From: a bacterium
GTDB taxonomy: Bacteria > Pseudomonadota > Gammaproteobacteria > Pseudomonadales > Moraxellaceae
Length of the DNA: 64,000 nucleotides
Assembly (NCBI GenBank): GCA_029945725.1
Contig: JAQSDB010000002.1
Location: 124,001-188,000 of the forward strand
Direction of reading: 5' to 3'
Below the pieces are notes generated by a model. The model was not told where the DNA came from and searched no databases. It saw only the letters and a program-made list of their open reading frames with translations. A program made the translations under genes and the position numbers. Below, in pieces: positions 29,250 to 38,574 of the stretch (position 1 is its first letter; each line of letters begins with the position of its first letter).

Positions 29250-29879
29250 ATGTCCTTTAGTGTCGAGCAGCCACTTTATATTGCAGGTCCGGCAGGTCGC
29301 CTTGAGGCTATCTGGTGCCCATCGACGCCGAAAAACACGGTTGTAGCGGTAATTTGCCACCCGCATCCGCTGCACGGCGGGACCATGGGCAATAAAGTGG
29401 TGACGACGCTGATGCGTGCCTGGCGTGACAAGGGGGTGGCGACGCTGCGTTTCAATTTTCGTGGCACAGGCAACAGTGAGGGCGTGCACGATCAGGGCGT
29501 GGGAGAAATAGATGATTTACTGGCGGTGTTGCGCTGGCTTCTGGTGGAGCAAGGAATGAAAACGCTGGATCTGGCCGGTTTCTCCTTTGGAGCCTGGGTG
29601 AGTGCAGCCGCTTCAGCACGGATTCCTCAGGGCTTGCTCTTGCGGCGACTGGTGCTGGTGGCTCCGCCGGTTCAGTATGCCGGTTTTGAGGCCCTGCAGC
29701 TGCCGCCGCAGACACTGGTCATGCAGGGTGATGCGGACGAGGTAGTGGATCCGGCCGCCGTATTTTCCTGGGTTGCCTCGCGTACCAGGGTGCCGGAGCT
29801 GGTGCGCTTTCCCGATGCCGGGCATTTCTTTCATGGCCGTCTGGGGGGGCTGAAGGCAGAATTGGCGGCACGTCTCTGA
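29250..29879 (+). CDS. Small alpha/beta hydrolase
   Basis: 209 residues from the ATG at 29250 (AAGGAAA upstream). The hydrolase fold shows the nucleophile elbow GFSFG with S112, an acid in QGDADEVVDP (about D163) and H192 in DAGHFFHG. The N-terminal VICHPHPLHGGTMGNKVV stretch supplies the oxyanion region and is typical of a common proteobacterial family of short esterase-like proteins. Substrate not known. It is followed 105 bases later by zapE on the same strand. Confidence 0.88.
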   Translation: MSFSVEQPLYIAGPAGRLEAIWCPSTPKNTVVAVICHPHPLHGGTMGNKVVTTLMRAWRDKGVATLRFNFRGTGNSEGVHDQGVGEIDDLLAVLRWLLVEQGMKTLDLAGFSFGAWVSAAASARIPQGLLLRRLVLVAPPVQYAGFEALQLPPQTLVMQGDADEVVDPAAVFSWVASRTRVPELVRFPDAGHFFHGRLGGLKAELAARL

Positions 29880-29984
29880 CCCACCTTTGTCAGGTGTTGC
29901 GCTATCGGTTCAAGCCGGTAAACTGCCGCCCCTGACTGATTAGTCCCTTGGCATGGAAGGCCGTTTTCCGGAAAGTCACATGTC

Positions 29985-31079
29985 ATGCCCTTGAGCCGTT
30001 ACCAGCACGATCTTAGCCGCCCCGACTTCCTCGAAGATGCCGCGCAGGCCAATGCTGTCCGGCATTTGCAGCGCGTAAGGGACGAGCTCGTGGCGCGCCA
30101 TGACGCTGCCAGGGGCGCACGCGGCCTGTCTCGCCTGAAAGTGCAGAAGCAGCAGCGGGAGCCGGTGCGCGGGGTGTATATGTGGGGCGGGGTGGGACGG
30201 GGCAAGACCTATCTCATGGACCTGTTTTTCGAGTCACTGCCATTTCGCCGCAAGATGCGCATCCATTTTCACCGTTTTATGCAGCGCGTGCATAAAGAAC
30301 TGAATGCGCTGCGCGGAACGAAGGATCCGCTGGAGCTGGTTGCCGACAAATTGCGGGCAGAAGCGGTGGTGATTTGTTTTGACGAGTTCTTTGTCTCGGA
30401 TATTACCGATGCCATGTTGCTGGGTGGTTTGTTCGAGAAACTGTTTGAGCGCGGCGTTACCCTGGTTGCCACCAGCAATATTGTCCCTGATCGTTTGTAT
30501 GAGAACGGCTTGCAGCGTGAACGCTTTCTGCCGGCTATTGCCGTTTTGAAGCGGTATTGCGAAGTGGTGAATGTAGACTCTGGCGTGGATTATCGCCTGC
30601 GCGTGCTGGAGAGGGCTGAGCTTTATCATTCGCCGCTGGATGCGGTGGCTGAGGCTGGCCTGAAAAAAAGCTTTGCCGAACTGACTAACGGCCTGCATGT
30701 GGAGGCCAACCATATTGTGGTCAATGATCGTGATGTTCATGTGATTGCCTGTACCGATGATGTGCTGTGGGTCACCTTTGCTGAACTTTGCGTGGCGCCG
30801 CGTTCGGCTCAGGACTACATCGAGCTGTCACGGGAATATCACACGGTGTTGTTGGCACGCATTCCGGTCATGAGTGATTTGATTAACGATGCGGTTCGGC
30901 GCTTTATCAATCTGGTTGATGAATTTTATGATCGTGGCGTCAAGCTGATTGTGTCAGCCGATGCGCCTATCGAGAGTATTTATACGGGTACGCGTTTAAA
31001 GTTTGAATTCGAGCGTACGAAGTCTCGGCTGCAGGAAATGCAGTCAAAAGAATATTTGTGCCGCGAGCATTTGCCCTGA
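29985..31079 (+). CDS. zapE: Cell division protein ZapE (AFG1-like ATPase)
   Basis: 364-residue AFG1/ZapE ATPase. Walker A GGVGRGKTY at about 68-76, Walker B VICFDEFFVSDITDAMLLG, and the sensor segment TSNIVPDRLYENGLQR are all present. In E. coli ZapE binds FtsZ and is needed for division under heat or low oxygen. No signal peptide; cytoplasmic face. Same gene order in Pseudomonas, where it also lies in this neighbourhood. Confidence 0.94.
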   Translation: MPLSRYQHDLSRPDFLEDAAQANAVRHLQRVRDELVARHDAARGARGLSRLKVQKQQREPVRGVYMWGGVGRGKTYLMDLFFESLPFRRKMRIHFHRFMQRVHKELNALRGTKDPLELVADKLRAEAVVICFDEFFVSDITDAMLLGGLFEKLFERGVTLVATSNIVPDRLYENGLQRERFLPAIAVLKRYCEVVNVDSGVDYRLRVLERAELYHSPLDAVAEAGLKKSFAELTNGLHVEANHIVVNDRDVHVIACTDDVLWVTFAELCVAPRSAQDYIELSREYHTVLLARIPVMSDLINDAVRRFINLVDEFYDRGVKLIVSADAPIESIYTGTRLKFEFERTKSRLQEMQSKEYLCREHLP

Positions 31080-31143
31080 CAGATGCCACGTGTGCCTGCT
31101 GATTCTGTAGCGACACCCAAAACCCGCCGAGGAGGCTAGCCCC

Positions 31144-32286
31144 ATGATCCCACGTACCTTGTTTAACTCTGACCACGTCGCCTTTCGTGACATGGTGGTG
31201 AAGTTTCTGGAAAAAGAAGCGGTGCCTTTTCATGCGCAATGGGAAGAAGACGGCCAGATCGCCCGTGATCTCTGGATCAAGGCGGGTGAGCAGGGCATGC
31301 TTTGTCCTTGTCTGCCCGAAGAATTCGGCGGCGTGGGTGCCGACTACCTGTATTCGGCCATCGTCATGGAAGAGATATCCCGCATGGGGCTGACCGGTAT
31401 TGGTTTCGGTCTGCATACCGACATCGTGGCACCGTATATCGAGCATTACGGTACTGCCGAGATGAAGCAGAAATACCTGCCCAAGATGGTGACCGGTGAG
31501 CTCGTTGGCGCCATCGCCATGACCGAGCCTGGTGCGGGCTCCGATCTTCAGGGTGTGCGTACTAGCGCTGTGCGTGATGGTGATCATTACATCATCAACG
31601 GTTCCAAGACCTTCATCACCAACGGTCAGCATGCCGATATCGTTATTGTCGTTGCCAAAACCGACCCCAGTGCTGGCGCCAAGGGTACTTCGCTGATCGT
31701 GGTTGAGGCTGGCACTCCTGGCTTCACCAAGGGTCGTAACCTGCACAAGGTCGGCATGAAGGCGCAGGATACCTCCGAGTTGTTCTTTCAGGATGTGCGC
31801 GTGCCCGTGGGGAACTGCCTGGGCGAAGAAAACAAGGGTTTCATTTACCTGATGCAGGAGTTGCCGCAGGAGCGTCTGGGTATCGCCATCAATGGCATCG
31901 CCATGGCTGAGGGTGCGCTCAAGCTCACGATTGACTATGTGAAGGAGCGCAAGGCTTTCGGCAAGCATATCTCGGACTTCCAGAATACGCAGTTCAAGCT
32001 CGCCGAGCTTCACTCCAAGGTATTGCAGGGGCGCGTGTTTGTGGATCGCTGCCTGGAGCTGCATATGAACAAGAAGCTGGATGTGCCGACGGCTGCCGCT
32101 GCCAAATACCTCATCACGGATCTGCAGTGCGAGATCATTGATGAGTGCGTGCAGCTCTTCGGTGGTTACGGTTATATGTGGGAGTACCCGATTGCCCGTA
32201 TGTGGGCTGATGCGCGCGTACAGCGCATTTATGGCGGCACCAACGAAATCATGAAGACCGTGATTTCGCGTGCTGTTCTGGCGTAA
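31144..32286 (+). CDS. Acyl-CoA dehydrogenase (long-chain-like)
   Basis: 380-residue flavin acyl-CoA dehydrogenase. FAD-binding segments include AIAMTEPGAGSDLQG and TFITNGQHADIVIVVAKT; the C-terminus has the LFGGYGYMWEYPIARMWAD run and RIYGGTNEIMK. The YGGT replaces the YEGT of medium- and short-chain enzymes, as in LCAD and isovaleryl-CoA dehydrogenase, where the catalytic Glu lies earlier; the QELPQERLGIAI stretch is the likely place here. It oxidises an acyl-CoA to the 2-enoyl-CoA and passes electrons to ETF. GAGGCT lies before the ATG. Chain length cannot be fixed. Confidence 0.92.
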   Translation: MIPRTLFNSDHVAFRDMVVKFLEKEAVPFHAQWEEDGQIARDLWIKAGEQGMLCPCLPEEFGGVGADYLYSAIVMEEISRMGLTGIGFGLHTDIVAPYIEHYGTAEMKQKYLPKMVTGELVGAIAMTEPGAGSDLQGVRTSAVRDGDHYIINGSKTFITNGQHADIVIVVAKTDPSAGAKGTSLIVVEAGTPGFTKGRNLHKVGMKAQDTSELFFQDVRVPVGNCLGEENKGFIYLMQELPQERLGIAINGIAMAEGALKLTIDYVKERKAFGKHISDFQNTQFKLAELHSKVLQGRVFVDRCLELHMNKKLDVPTAAAAKYLITDLQCEIIDECVQLFGGYGYMWEYPIARMWADARVQRIYGGTNEIMKTVISRAVLA

Positions 32287-32306
32287 TCCGCAGGATTTCT
32301 CGCTGC

Positions 32307-32340
32307 AATAAAAAAGCCGGCATCTGCCGGCTTTTTTATT
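32307..32340. terminator. Bidirectional terminator between acyl-CoA dehydrogenase and aldo/keto reductase
   Basis: AATAAAAAAGCCGGCA pairs with TGCCGGCTTTTTTATT around a short loop. It has A- and T-runs on opposite sides and separates two convergent genes. Confidence 0.9.
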
Positions 32341-32352
32341 GCCCGTATTTCT

Positions 32353-33393
32353 TTATGGTGAGGGATTCGGGTGTTGCACATGAATGGCTTCAATAGCCTT
32401 TAATACGTCATCGTCAAGCTTCACTCGGATCGCGCTGATGTTCTCTTCCAGTTGTGCCAGTGAGGTTGCGCCGATGATATTGCTCGTCACGAAAGGCTGC
32501 TGGTTGATGAATGCCAGTGCCATCTGTGCGGGAGATAGCCCATTGTCGCGGGCCAGGTTTACGTAGGCGGCGGTTGCCGCATCGGCTTGCGGGTTCAGGT
32601 AGCGGGCGAAACGTTTGAAGAGGGTAATGCGTGCTCCTTCCGGCCATTGGTCACTCAGGTATTTGCCGGTGAGTACGCCAAAGGCCAGGGGTGAATAGGC
32701 CAGCAGGCCGATGTCTTCGCGATGAGAGACTTCGGCAAGGCCGATTTCATAGCTGCGGTTGAGCAGGTTGTAGGGGTTCTGGATGCTTACGGCGCGCGGC
32801 AGGTCGTGCTGCTCGGCCAGTTGCAGGAATTTCATGGCACCCCAGGGCGTTTCGTTGGAGAGGCCGATATGGCGGATTTTGCCGGCCTTGACCTGGTCGC
32901 CCAGCGCTTCTAGGGTTTCCAGGATGGGCACGGCATCGCTGTCGTTCTGGACCTGATAGCCCAGCTTGCCAAAGTAGTTGGTCTGGCGGTCAGGCCAATG
33001 CAGCTGGTAGAGGTCGAGGTAGTCGGTCTGCAGGCGTTGCAGGGAGTGGTTGATGGCTTCTTCTATATGGGCGCGGCTCAGATCGGGATTGCCACGGATA
33101 TAGGGCATGCTGCTTGAGCGGCCAGTGATCTTGGAGGCCAGTATGACGTGCTCGCGGTGGCCGGGGTGGGCGCGAAACCAGTTGCCGATGATGGTTTCGG
33201 TGCTGCCATAGCTTTTGGCGGTGGGCGGTACGGCGTACATTTCGGCGGTGTCGAAGAAGTTGATGCCGGCCTCCAGGGCAGCATTCATCTGGGCAAAGCC
33301 CTCTTCCTGCGAGTTCTGTTCTCCCCATGTCATGGTGCCAAGGCAAAGCTTGCTGACATAAAGGTCACTACGGCCAAGACGGCGCTTTTCCAT
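32353..33393 (-). CDS. tas: Aldo/keto reductase, Tas family
   Basis: 346-residue NADP(H)-dependent aldo/keto reductase. The catalytic tetrad is visible: D48 and Y53 (FFDTAEMYAV), K88 (ILASKITG) and H132 (YQLHWPD). The long insertions and the opening MEKRRLGRSDLYVSKLCLGTMTWGEQN match Tas, first found as a suppressor of tyrosine auxotrophy in E. coli; the natural substrate is unknown. It is divergent from rplM and has AGGAGA before the ATG. Confidence 0.92.
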   Translation of the reverse strand: MEKRRLGRSDLYVSKLCLGTMTWGEQNSQEEGFAQMNAALEAGINFFDTAEMYAVPPTAKSYGSTETIIGNWFRAHPGHREHVILASKITGRSSSMPYIRGNPDLSRAHIEEAINHSLQRLQTDYLDLYQLHWPDRQTNYFGKLGYQVQNDSDAVPILETLEALGDQVKAGKIRHIGLSNETPWGAMKFLQLAEQHDLPRAVSIQNPYNLLNRSYEIGLAEVSHREDIGLLAYSPLAFGVLTGKYLSDQWPEGARITLFKRFARYLNPQADAATAAYVNLARDNGLSPAQMALAFINQQPFVTSNIIGATSLAQLEENISAIRVKLDDDVLKAIEAIHVQHPNPSP

Positions 33394-33489
33394 GCAGATC
33401 TCCTGGGTGGTAAGAAAGCCGGTGTCATCATAGGTGGGGCTGGCATTTTGGCGCTATTGGGCGGCTTGCATTTCCGGCTGGATAATCTG

Positions 33490-33518
33490 TTGTCAAAGCG
33501 CGGGCACTTGGGTAATAT
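33490..33518 (+). promoter_or_regulatory. Promoter for rplM-rpsI
   Basis: TTGTCA (33490-33495), a 17-base spacer, then TAATAT (33513-33518): a good sigma-70 match. It is 60 bases before the rplM start. A small hairpin, GACGGG-ACT-CCCGTC (33532-33546), lies in the expected leader and may be part of L13 autoregulation. Confidence 0.7.
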
Positions 33519-33578
33519 GCGCGTCCTCTTTGACGGGACTCCCGTCTGCTGCCCTTTTGTTTATTAGGCGTTAATGCA

Positions 33579-34007
33579 ATGAAGACTTTCAGTGCCAAAC
33601 CGGAGACGGTAAAGCGTGACTGGTTTGTGGTCGATGCCAATGGCAAGACCTTGGGTCGCCTGGCGACCGAGCTCGCCCGCCGTCTGCGCGGCAAGCACAA
33701 GCCGGAATACACCCCGCATGTTGATACCGGTGACTACCTTGTTGTCGTTAATGCTGACAAGATTGTGGTTACAGGCAACAAGGCCGAGGCCAAGCAGTAT
33801 TATCACCACACCGGTTATCCAGGTGGCCTCAAGAGCATCAACTTTGCGAAGCTGATTGTCGCCAAGCCTGAGCGTCCGCTTGAGATCGCCGTAAAGGGCA
33901 TGCTGCCAAAGGGTCCGTTGGGCCGCGCCATGTTCGCCAAGCTCAAGGTGTATGCCGGTGCCGAACATCCGCATGCTGCACAGCAGCCGCAAGAACTGAA
34001 GGTCTGA
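33579..34007 (+). CDS. rplM: 50S ribosomal protein L13
   Basis: 142 residues, exactly the usual length, with the conserved start [20 protein letters not shown] and the [13 protein letters not shown]-like segment ([14 protein letters not shown]). L13 is an early assembly protein of the 50S subunit. It forms an operon with rpsI, 10 bases downstream; in E. coli this operon is repressed by L13 itself. Confidence 0.98.
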   Translation: MKTFSAKPETVKRDWFVVDANGKTLGRLATELARRLRGKHKPEYTPHVDTGDYLVVVNADKIVVTGNKAEAKQYYHHTGYPGGLKSINFAKLIVAKPERPLEIAVKGMLPKGPLGRAMFAKLKVYAGAEHPHAAQQPQELKV

Positions 34008-34017
34008 GTCGGAAACC

Positions 34018-34410
34018 ATGACTACACAAGTAAATTACGGTACTGGTCGTCGCAAGACGGCAACCGCCCGCGTTTTCCTTAGCGCAGGCAACGGCACGAT
34101 CACCATCAATGATCGTCCTATCGACACCTATTTTGGTCGTGAAACCGCCTGCATGATCGTGCGCCAGCCGCTCGAGCTGGTAGAGCTGCTGGGCAAGTTC
34201 AACGTCAAGGTGACAGTGGCTGGTGGTGGGATCGGCGGTCAAGCCGGTGCCATTCGTCATGGCATTACCCGTGCCCTGATTCAGTACAGCGAAGACCTGC
34301 GTTCCCCGCTGCGTAAAGCCGGTTTTGTGACTCGTGATGCCCGCGAAGTCGAGCGTAAGAAGCTCGGTTTGCGCAAGGCGCGCAAGCGTCCTCAGTACTC
34401 CAAGCGTTAA
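34018..34410 (+). CDS. rpsI: 30S ribosomal protein S9
   Basis: 130 residues with the full S9 signature ([19 protein letters not shown]) and the basic C-terminal tail [12 protein letters not shown] that reaches the P-site tRNA. Second gene of the rplM operon. Ten bases separate it from rplM. A weak hairpin (34413-34436) lies between its stop and the tRNA gene. Confidence 0.98.
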   Translation: MTTQVNYGTGRRKTATARVFLSAGNGTITINDRPIDTYFGRETACMIVRQPLELVELLGKFNVKVTVAGGGIGGQAGAIRHGITRALIQYSEDLRSPLRKAGFVTRDAREVERKKLGLRKARKRPQYSKR

Positions 34411-34456
34411 TACAGAAGGCGCCTTTGCGCGTCTTCTGGCGCTGGTCAAGGAATGT

Positions 34457-34530
34457 TGGGGAATCGTCTAACGGTAGGACTACGGTCTCTGACACCGTCT
34501 GTCAAGGTTCGAATCCTTGTTCCCCAGCCA
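34457..34530 (+). tRNA. glnU: tRNA-Gln (anticodon CTG)
   Basis: 74 bases including an encoded CCA. Acceptor arms TGGGGAA (34457-34463) and TTCCCCA (34520-34526) pair, with a G discriminator. The anticodon stem ACGGT/ACCGT encloses the loop CTCTGAC, giving anticodon CTG for CAG codons; the T-arm has GGTTCGAATCC. It stands alone 46 bases after rpsI and may be processed from the ribosomal protein transcript. The gene symbol is nominal. Confidence 0.95.
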
Positions 34531-34535
34531 CTTCA

Positions 34536-34572
34536 AAAAAGGCGCCTCCAGTTAATGGGGGCGCTTTTTTTT
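34536..34572 (+). terminator. Terminator after tRNA-Gln
   Basis: GCGCCTCC (34542-34549) pairs with GGGGGCGC (34557-34564), one G-T pair, 7-base loop, followed by eight Ts. It ends the rplM-rpsI-tRNA unit. Confidence 0.88.
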
Positions 34573-34749
34573 GTCGCTGGAAAAGCTGAAAAATCTCCGG
34601 GAAATCCTGCATGTTTCGCTGGATACGCAGGAGTTTCATCCTTGTAAGCCGTGGGGGATTTCATTATCATCCGCAGGCTTTTTTTTTGCGCGTTCGGGGC
34701 TCCTGCGGGAGCTGCCGGACGTCTTTGTACTTGCTTGGAGAGTACGTTA

Positions 34750-35340
34750 ATGAGTACTGACGGCGTGAATGCAGGTCGCCGACGTCTACTGATTGGCGCC
34801 ACCGCAGCGGTGGGTGCTGTCGGTGTCGGATATGTGGCCGTTCCGTTTGTGAAGTCCTGGAATCCGAGTGCGAGGGCGAAGGCCGCTGGTGCTCCGGTGA
34901 CTGCGGATATCAGCCAGCTTGAACCGGGTCAGAAGATGACGGTTGAGTGGCGAGGCAAGCCAGTCTGGGTGGTACGACGTACCCCGGAAATGCTGGCTGG
35001 CTTGAAGAGGATTGAGCCCAGCCTGCTGGACCCGGCCTCTGAAAATGAGGCTCAGCAGCCGGCTTATGCCCGGAATGAGTTCCGCTCCATTAAAGCCGAA
35101 TATCTGGTATTGACCGGTATCTGCACTCACCTTGGTTGCTCGCCAATGTTTGAGCCGGAAAAAGCCAAGATTGAGTCAACGTGGGAGGGTGGTTTTTTCT
35201 GCCCATGCCATGGCTCAAAGTTTGATCTTGCCGGCCGCGTCTACAAGGGCGTGCCTGCACCTAAAAATCTTGAAGTGCCTTTCCATAGCTACACCTCCGA
35301 CAAGGTGCTGGTGATTGGTGTCGACAAGGAGCATGCGTAA
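34750..35340 (+). CDS. petA: Ubiquinol-cytochrome c reductase Rieske iron-sulfur subunit
   Basis: 196 residues from the ATG at 34750 (GGAGAG upstream). A twin-arginine signal-anchor ([15 protein letters not shown], about residues 9-23) leads to the Rieske domain with the 2Fe-2S ligands in CTHLGC and CPCHGS. It passes electrons from ubiquinol to cytochrome c1 in the bc1 complex. The stop overlaps the cytochrome b start by one base. Confidence 0.97.
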   Translation: MSTDGVNAGRRRLLIGATAAVGAVGVGYVAVPFVKSWNPSARAKAAGAPVTADISQLEPGQKMTVEWRGKPVWVVRRTPEMLAGLKRIEPSLLDPASENEAQQPAYARNEFRSIKAEYLVLTGICTHLGCSPMFEPEKAKIESTWEGGFFCPCHGSKFDLAGRVYKGVPAPKNLEVPFHSYTSDKVLVIGVDKEHA

Positions 35341-36599
35341 TGAACAAGCTCTTTACTAATCTCATGGGCTGGGTGGATGCGCGTTTCCCGGCTACCGAGA
35401 CCTTCGAATATCATATGTCGAAGTACTACGCCCCGAAGAACTTCAACTTCTGGTACTTCTTCGGCGTGTTGTCCATGGTGGTGCTGGTTAACCAGCTTGT
35501 CACCGGCATCTGGCTGACCATGTCCTACAACCCCAGTGGCGAAGGTGCCTTCGATTCCGTCGAATACATCATGCGCGACGTGGAATATGGCTGGCTGCTG
35601 CGTTATCTGCACTCCACCGGGGCTTCGGCCTTCTTCGTGGTGGTGTATCTGCACATGTTCCGTGGTCTGCTCTACGGCTCCTATAAAAAGCCGCGCGAGC
35701 TGATCTGGCTGTTTGGTATGGGCATATACCTTTGCCTGATGGCGGAGGGTTTCTTCGGCTACCTGCTGCCGTGGGGCAATATGTCCTACTGGGGTGCCCA
35801 GGTGATTCTCAATCTTGCGGGCGCTGTGCCGTTTGTTGGCCCGGATCTCGTACAGTGGGTGCGTGGCGACTTCCTTATTTCTGGCGCCACCCTGAACCGC
35901 TTCTTCGCGCTGCATGTGGTGGCAATTCCACTGGTGCTGGTGGCGTTGGTCTTCCTGCATCTGGTGGCATTGCATCATGTCGGGTCGAACAATCCGGATG
36001 GTATCGAGATCAAGAAAAACAAGGGTCCGGATGGTGTGCCGCTGGATGGCATTCCTTTCCATCCTTACTACACCGTGCATGATCTCGTCGGTATTGTTGT
36101 GTTCCTGGCGGTGTTTTGCACCGTGATCTTCTTTTTCCCGGATGGTGGTGGTTACTTCCTTGAGCGCCCCAACTTCGAGCCGGCTAATCCGCTGAAAACG
36201 CCTCCGCATATTGCTCCGGTCTGGTACTACACGCCGTTCTACGCGATGTTGCGCGCCGTGCCCTCCATGTTTGCATCCGCCTTCCCGGGTGTGGTTGTGA
36301 TGGGGGCAGCGATTGCCATCCTGTTTGTGCTGCCATGGCTGGATCGCAGCCCGGTCAAGTCCATCCGCTACAAGGGCTGGATGAGCAAGGTCTGGCTGGC
36401 CATTCTGGTGTTCAGCTTTGTTGTTCTGGGCTACCTTGGTGTGCAGCCTTCGGATGGACAGACTTTTGGTCTGGGTAATACAACGCTGGCGCGAATCCTG
36501 ACCGTTTTGTATTTCGCCTACTTCATCCTGATGCCGTTCTATACGTCACTTGAAAAATGCAAACCCGTACCGGATCGTGTGACGGGAGGGAGCCACTGA
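35340..36599 (+). CDS. petB: Cytochrome b of the bc1 complex
   Basis: 419 residues, a full-length (fused b6 plus subunit IV) cytochrome b with about eight membrane helices. The two pairs of haem-ligating histidines lie in the LHSTGASAFFVVVYLHMFRGL and NRFFALHVVAIPLVLVALV segments. The quinol-site PEW-type motif is replaced by the local sequence IAPVWYYTPFYAMLRA, whose APVWY form is an ordinary variation of PEWY. Start and stop both overlap the neighbouring pet genes by one base. Confidence 0.96.
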   Translation: MNKLFTNLMGWVDARFPATETFEYHMSKYYAPKNFNFWYFFGVLSMVVLVNQLVTGIWLTMSYNPSGEGAFDSVEYIMRDVEYGWLLRYLHSTGASAFFVVVYLHMFRGLLYGSYKKPRELIWLFGMGIYLCLMAEGFFGYLLPWGNMSYWGAQVILNLAGAVPFVGPDLVQWVRGDFLISGATLNRFFALHVVAIPLVLVALVFLHLVALHHVGSNNPDGIEIKKNKGPDGVPLDGIPFHPYYTVHDLVGIVVFLAVFCTVIFFFPDGGGYFLERPNFEPANPLKTPPHIAPVWYYTPFYAMLRAVPSMFASAFPGVVVMGAAIAILFVLPWLDRSPVKSIRYKGWMSKVWLAILVFSFVVLGYLGVQPSDGQTFGLGNTTLARILTVLYFAYFILMPFYTSLEKCKPVPDRVTGGSH

Positions 36600-37252
36600 T
36601 GAAAAAGCTCATTCTTTTCGTCCTTCTCGCCCTGTCGCCACTGGCCGTGCAAGCCGCTGAGCATGGCCCCGTGCTGCTGCACGCTCCCGTGAATGCACAG
36701 GACAAGGTGTCCCTGCAGAATGGTGCCAAGCTTTACATCAGCTATTGCCTGGGTTGCCATGCCGCGAAGTACATGCGTTACGAGCGGATCGCCAGTGATC
36801 TTCAGATCGAGCCCAAGCTGGTACAGGAATACATGATGTTTACCGGCGACAAGCTCGGTGACCAGATGAATACCAAGGTTGATCCGAAGGACCAGGCCAA
36901 GTGGTTTGGTGCGGCTCCTCCGGATCTGACTCTGGAGACGCGCCTGCGTTCGCCGGATTGGGTTTATTCCTATCTGCTTGGGTTCTATCCGGATGAAAAG
37001 CGTCCTTTCGGTGTGAATAACCATGTTTTCCCGGATGTCGCCATGCCGCATGTGCTGGCTGATCTTGAAAAGGAGCAGACACCGGAGGCGTTCAAGCAGT
37101 CGGTTGGGGATCTGGTGAATTTCATGGCATACATGGCTGAGCCGATCAAGACGGAACGCGAGCGGCTTGGCGTGTTTGTTCTGATTTTCCTGGCCATCTT
37201 GATGATCCCGGTCTGGTTCCTGAACAAGGAATACTGGAAGGACGTCAAGTAA
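36599..37252 (+). CDS. petC: Cytochrome c1 of the bc1 complex
   Basis: 217 residues with a signal peptide (MKKLILFVLLALSPLAVQA), the haem c motif CLGCH (in SYCLGCHAAKYMRYERIA), the Met-ligand region in the second half, and a C-terminal anchor helix (LGVFVLIFLAILMIPVWFLN). It accepts electrons from the Rieske centre and delivers them to soluble cytochrome c. The start overlaps the petB stop (TGATG), with GGGAGG just upstream. Confidence 0.96.
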   Translation: MKKLILFVLLALSPLAVQAAEHGPVLLHAPVNAQDKVSLQNGAKLYISYCLGCHAAKYMRYERIASDLQIEPKLVQEYMMFTGDKLGDQMNTKVDPKDQAKWFGAAPPDLTLETRLRSPDWVYSYLLGFYPDEKRPFGVNNHVFPDVAMPHVLADLEKEQTPEAFKQSVGDLVNFMAYMAEPIKTERERLGVFVLIFLAILMIPVWFLNKEYWKDVK

Positions 37253-37278
37253 ACGATTACCGGGTCAAAAGGTAACGA

Positions 37279-37300
37279 GCGCCCGGGCTTGCCCGGGCGC
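37279..37300 (+). other. Strong GC hairpin between petC and sspA
   Basis: GCGCCCGGGC (37279-37288) pairs perfectly with GCCCGGGCGC (37291-37300). It lies 26 bases past the petC stop but has no T-run after it, so it may be a factor-dependent end, a 3' stabilising hairpin or a weak terminator. Confidence 0.55.
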
Positions 37301-37367
37301 ATCGTCTCAAGGGCGCGAATTTTCGCTGCCCTTTTTGTGTTTGTAAGAGTTTTACTGGAGTGAAAGC

Positions 37368-38000
37368 ATGGGCGTAGTAACTCGCCGGTCTTCAATGACC
37401 TTTTATTCGGATGGAGCCGATCACTACAGCCACCGCGTGCGTATTGTGCTGGCGGAAAAAGGCGTATCGGTAGATGTGGTGAATGTCACCTCTGCCAACA
37501 AACCCGAAGATCTTGCTGATCTCAATCCCTATAACTCCCTGCCCACGCTCGTGGATCGTGAACTCGCGCTCTATGAGTCCAAGATCATGATGGAGTATCT
37601 GGACGAGCGTTTTCCACATCCGCCGCTGTTGCCAGTGTATCCGGTAGCGCGCGCGCAGAACCGCTTGCTCGCTTATCGCATTGAGCGGGACTGGTGTCCG
37701 CATGTGGACACGCTGCTGTCTGGCAAAAGCAAGGAGGCGGCGGTGCTCAAGTCACGCAAGGAATTGCGTGACAGCCTGATCACCATTGCCCCGATTTTTG
37801 CTGAAAAGCCGTATTTCATGAGCGATGAGTTCACTCTGGTGGATTGCATTGCTGCCCCCATTCTCTGGCGTTTGCCGTTGATGGAAATTGAGCTGCCGGA
37901 AAAGCAGTGCAAGCACATGCTCAAGTACATGGACAGGATTTTTGCCCGTGAGGCTTTTCAGGCCAGTCTCTCAGACATTGAACGTGATGTGCGCTCCTGA
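37368..38000 (+). CDS. sspA: Stringent starvation protein A
   Basis: 210 residues with a glutathione-S-transferase fold: thioredoxin-like N-terminus ([24 protein letters not shown]), the [19 protein letters not shown] tract and an all-helical C-terminus. SspA binds RNA polymerase and changes promoter choice in starvation and acid stress. It is regularly found after petABC and before sspB. GGAG 7 bases before the ATG supports the start; a terminator follows. Confidence 0.95.
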   Translation: MGVVTRRSSMTFYSDGADHYSHRVRIVLAEKGVSVDVVNVTSANKPEDLADLNPYNSLPTLVDRELALYESKIMMEYLDERFPHPPLLPVYPVARAQNRLLAYRIERDWCPHVDTLLSGKSKEAAVLKSRKELRDSLITIAPIFAEKPYFMSDEFTLVDCIAAPILWRLPLMEIELPEKQCKHMLKYMDRIFAREAFQASLSDIERDVRS

Positions 38001-38024
38001 CTGACCGAGTGATCAAGTAACAAT

Positions 38025-38055
38025 GAAAAAAGGATGGCAACGCCATCCTTTTTTC
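38025..38055 (+). terminator. Terminator between sspA and sspB
   Basis: GGATGGC (38032-38038) pairs with GCCATCC (38042-38048), loop AAC, with an A-run before and a six-T run after. It would separate sspB from sspA unless read-through occurs. Confidence 0.85.
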
Positions 38056-38102
38056 TGTCTGCCTTGCGAGTATTGATAGTTAAAGCATAAAGGAGAATGG
38101 AT

Positions 38103-38507
38103 ATGACACCCAGTCGTCCCTATATGGTCCGTGCCATTTATGAGTGGTTGAATGACAATAATCTCACGGCACATGTGCTGATTGACGCGACCAAGCCTGG
38201 CGTATCGGTGCCGGCTGCCTTTGTGCAGGATGGCCGTATTGTGCTGAGCATTGCACCCGGTGCTGTGCGTGATTTGTTTATTCATAACGATGCCTTGAGT
38301 TTTTCTGCCCGCTTTGGCGGTGCCCCCATGCACATCATGGCGCCGATGGCATCAGTGCTGGGTATTTATGCGCGGGAGAATGGCGAGGGCATGTTTTTCG
38401 AGGCAGACGAAGAGTTTCCGGTAGAGACGGTTTCTGATGACGAGACACCACCTGTGCCCGAGCCGCCTTCGGGTGGCAAACGTCCCGCGCTGCGTGTGGT
38501 GAAGTAG
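38103..38507 (+). CDS. sspB: ClpXP protease specificity-enhancing factor SspB
   Basis: 134 residues from the ATG at 38103; AGGAG lies 7 bases upstream, while an ATG two codons earlier is too close to it. The substrate-binding domain (YMVRAIYEWLNDNNLTAHVL to about residue 110) is followed by an acidic linker and the ClpX-docking tail RPALRVVK. It delivers ssrA-tagged proteins from stalled ribosomes to ClpXP. Confidence 0.95.
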   Translation: MTPSRPYMVRAIYEWLNDNNLTAHVLIDATKPGVSVPAAFVQDGRIVLSIAPGAVRDLFIHNDALSFSARFGGAPMHIMAPMASVLGIYARENGEGMFFEADEEFPVETVSDDETPPVPEPPSGGKRPALRVVK

Positions 38508-38530
38508 CTCTTTACCGGTATTAAGATGAG

Positions 38531-38569
38531 GACATGAAAAAGGCCGCTATCAGCGGCCTTTTTCATGTC
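38531..38569. terminator. Bidirectional terminator between sspB and dolP
   Basis: A perfect 18-bp stem (38531-38548 with 38552-38569) and a 3-base loop, with A- and T-runs on opposite sides. It lies between two convergent genes. Confidence 0.9.
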
Positions 38570-38574
38570 CCGAT

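Noticed and set aside
37279-37300. Perfect GC hairpin after petC as an intrinsic terminator
   Set aside because: There is no T-run after the stem, so it is listed only as a hairpin.
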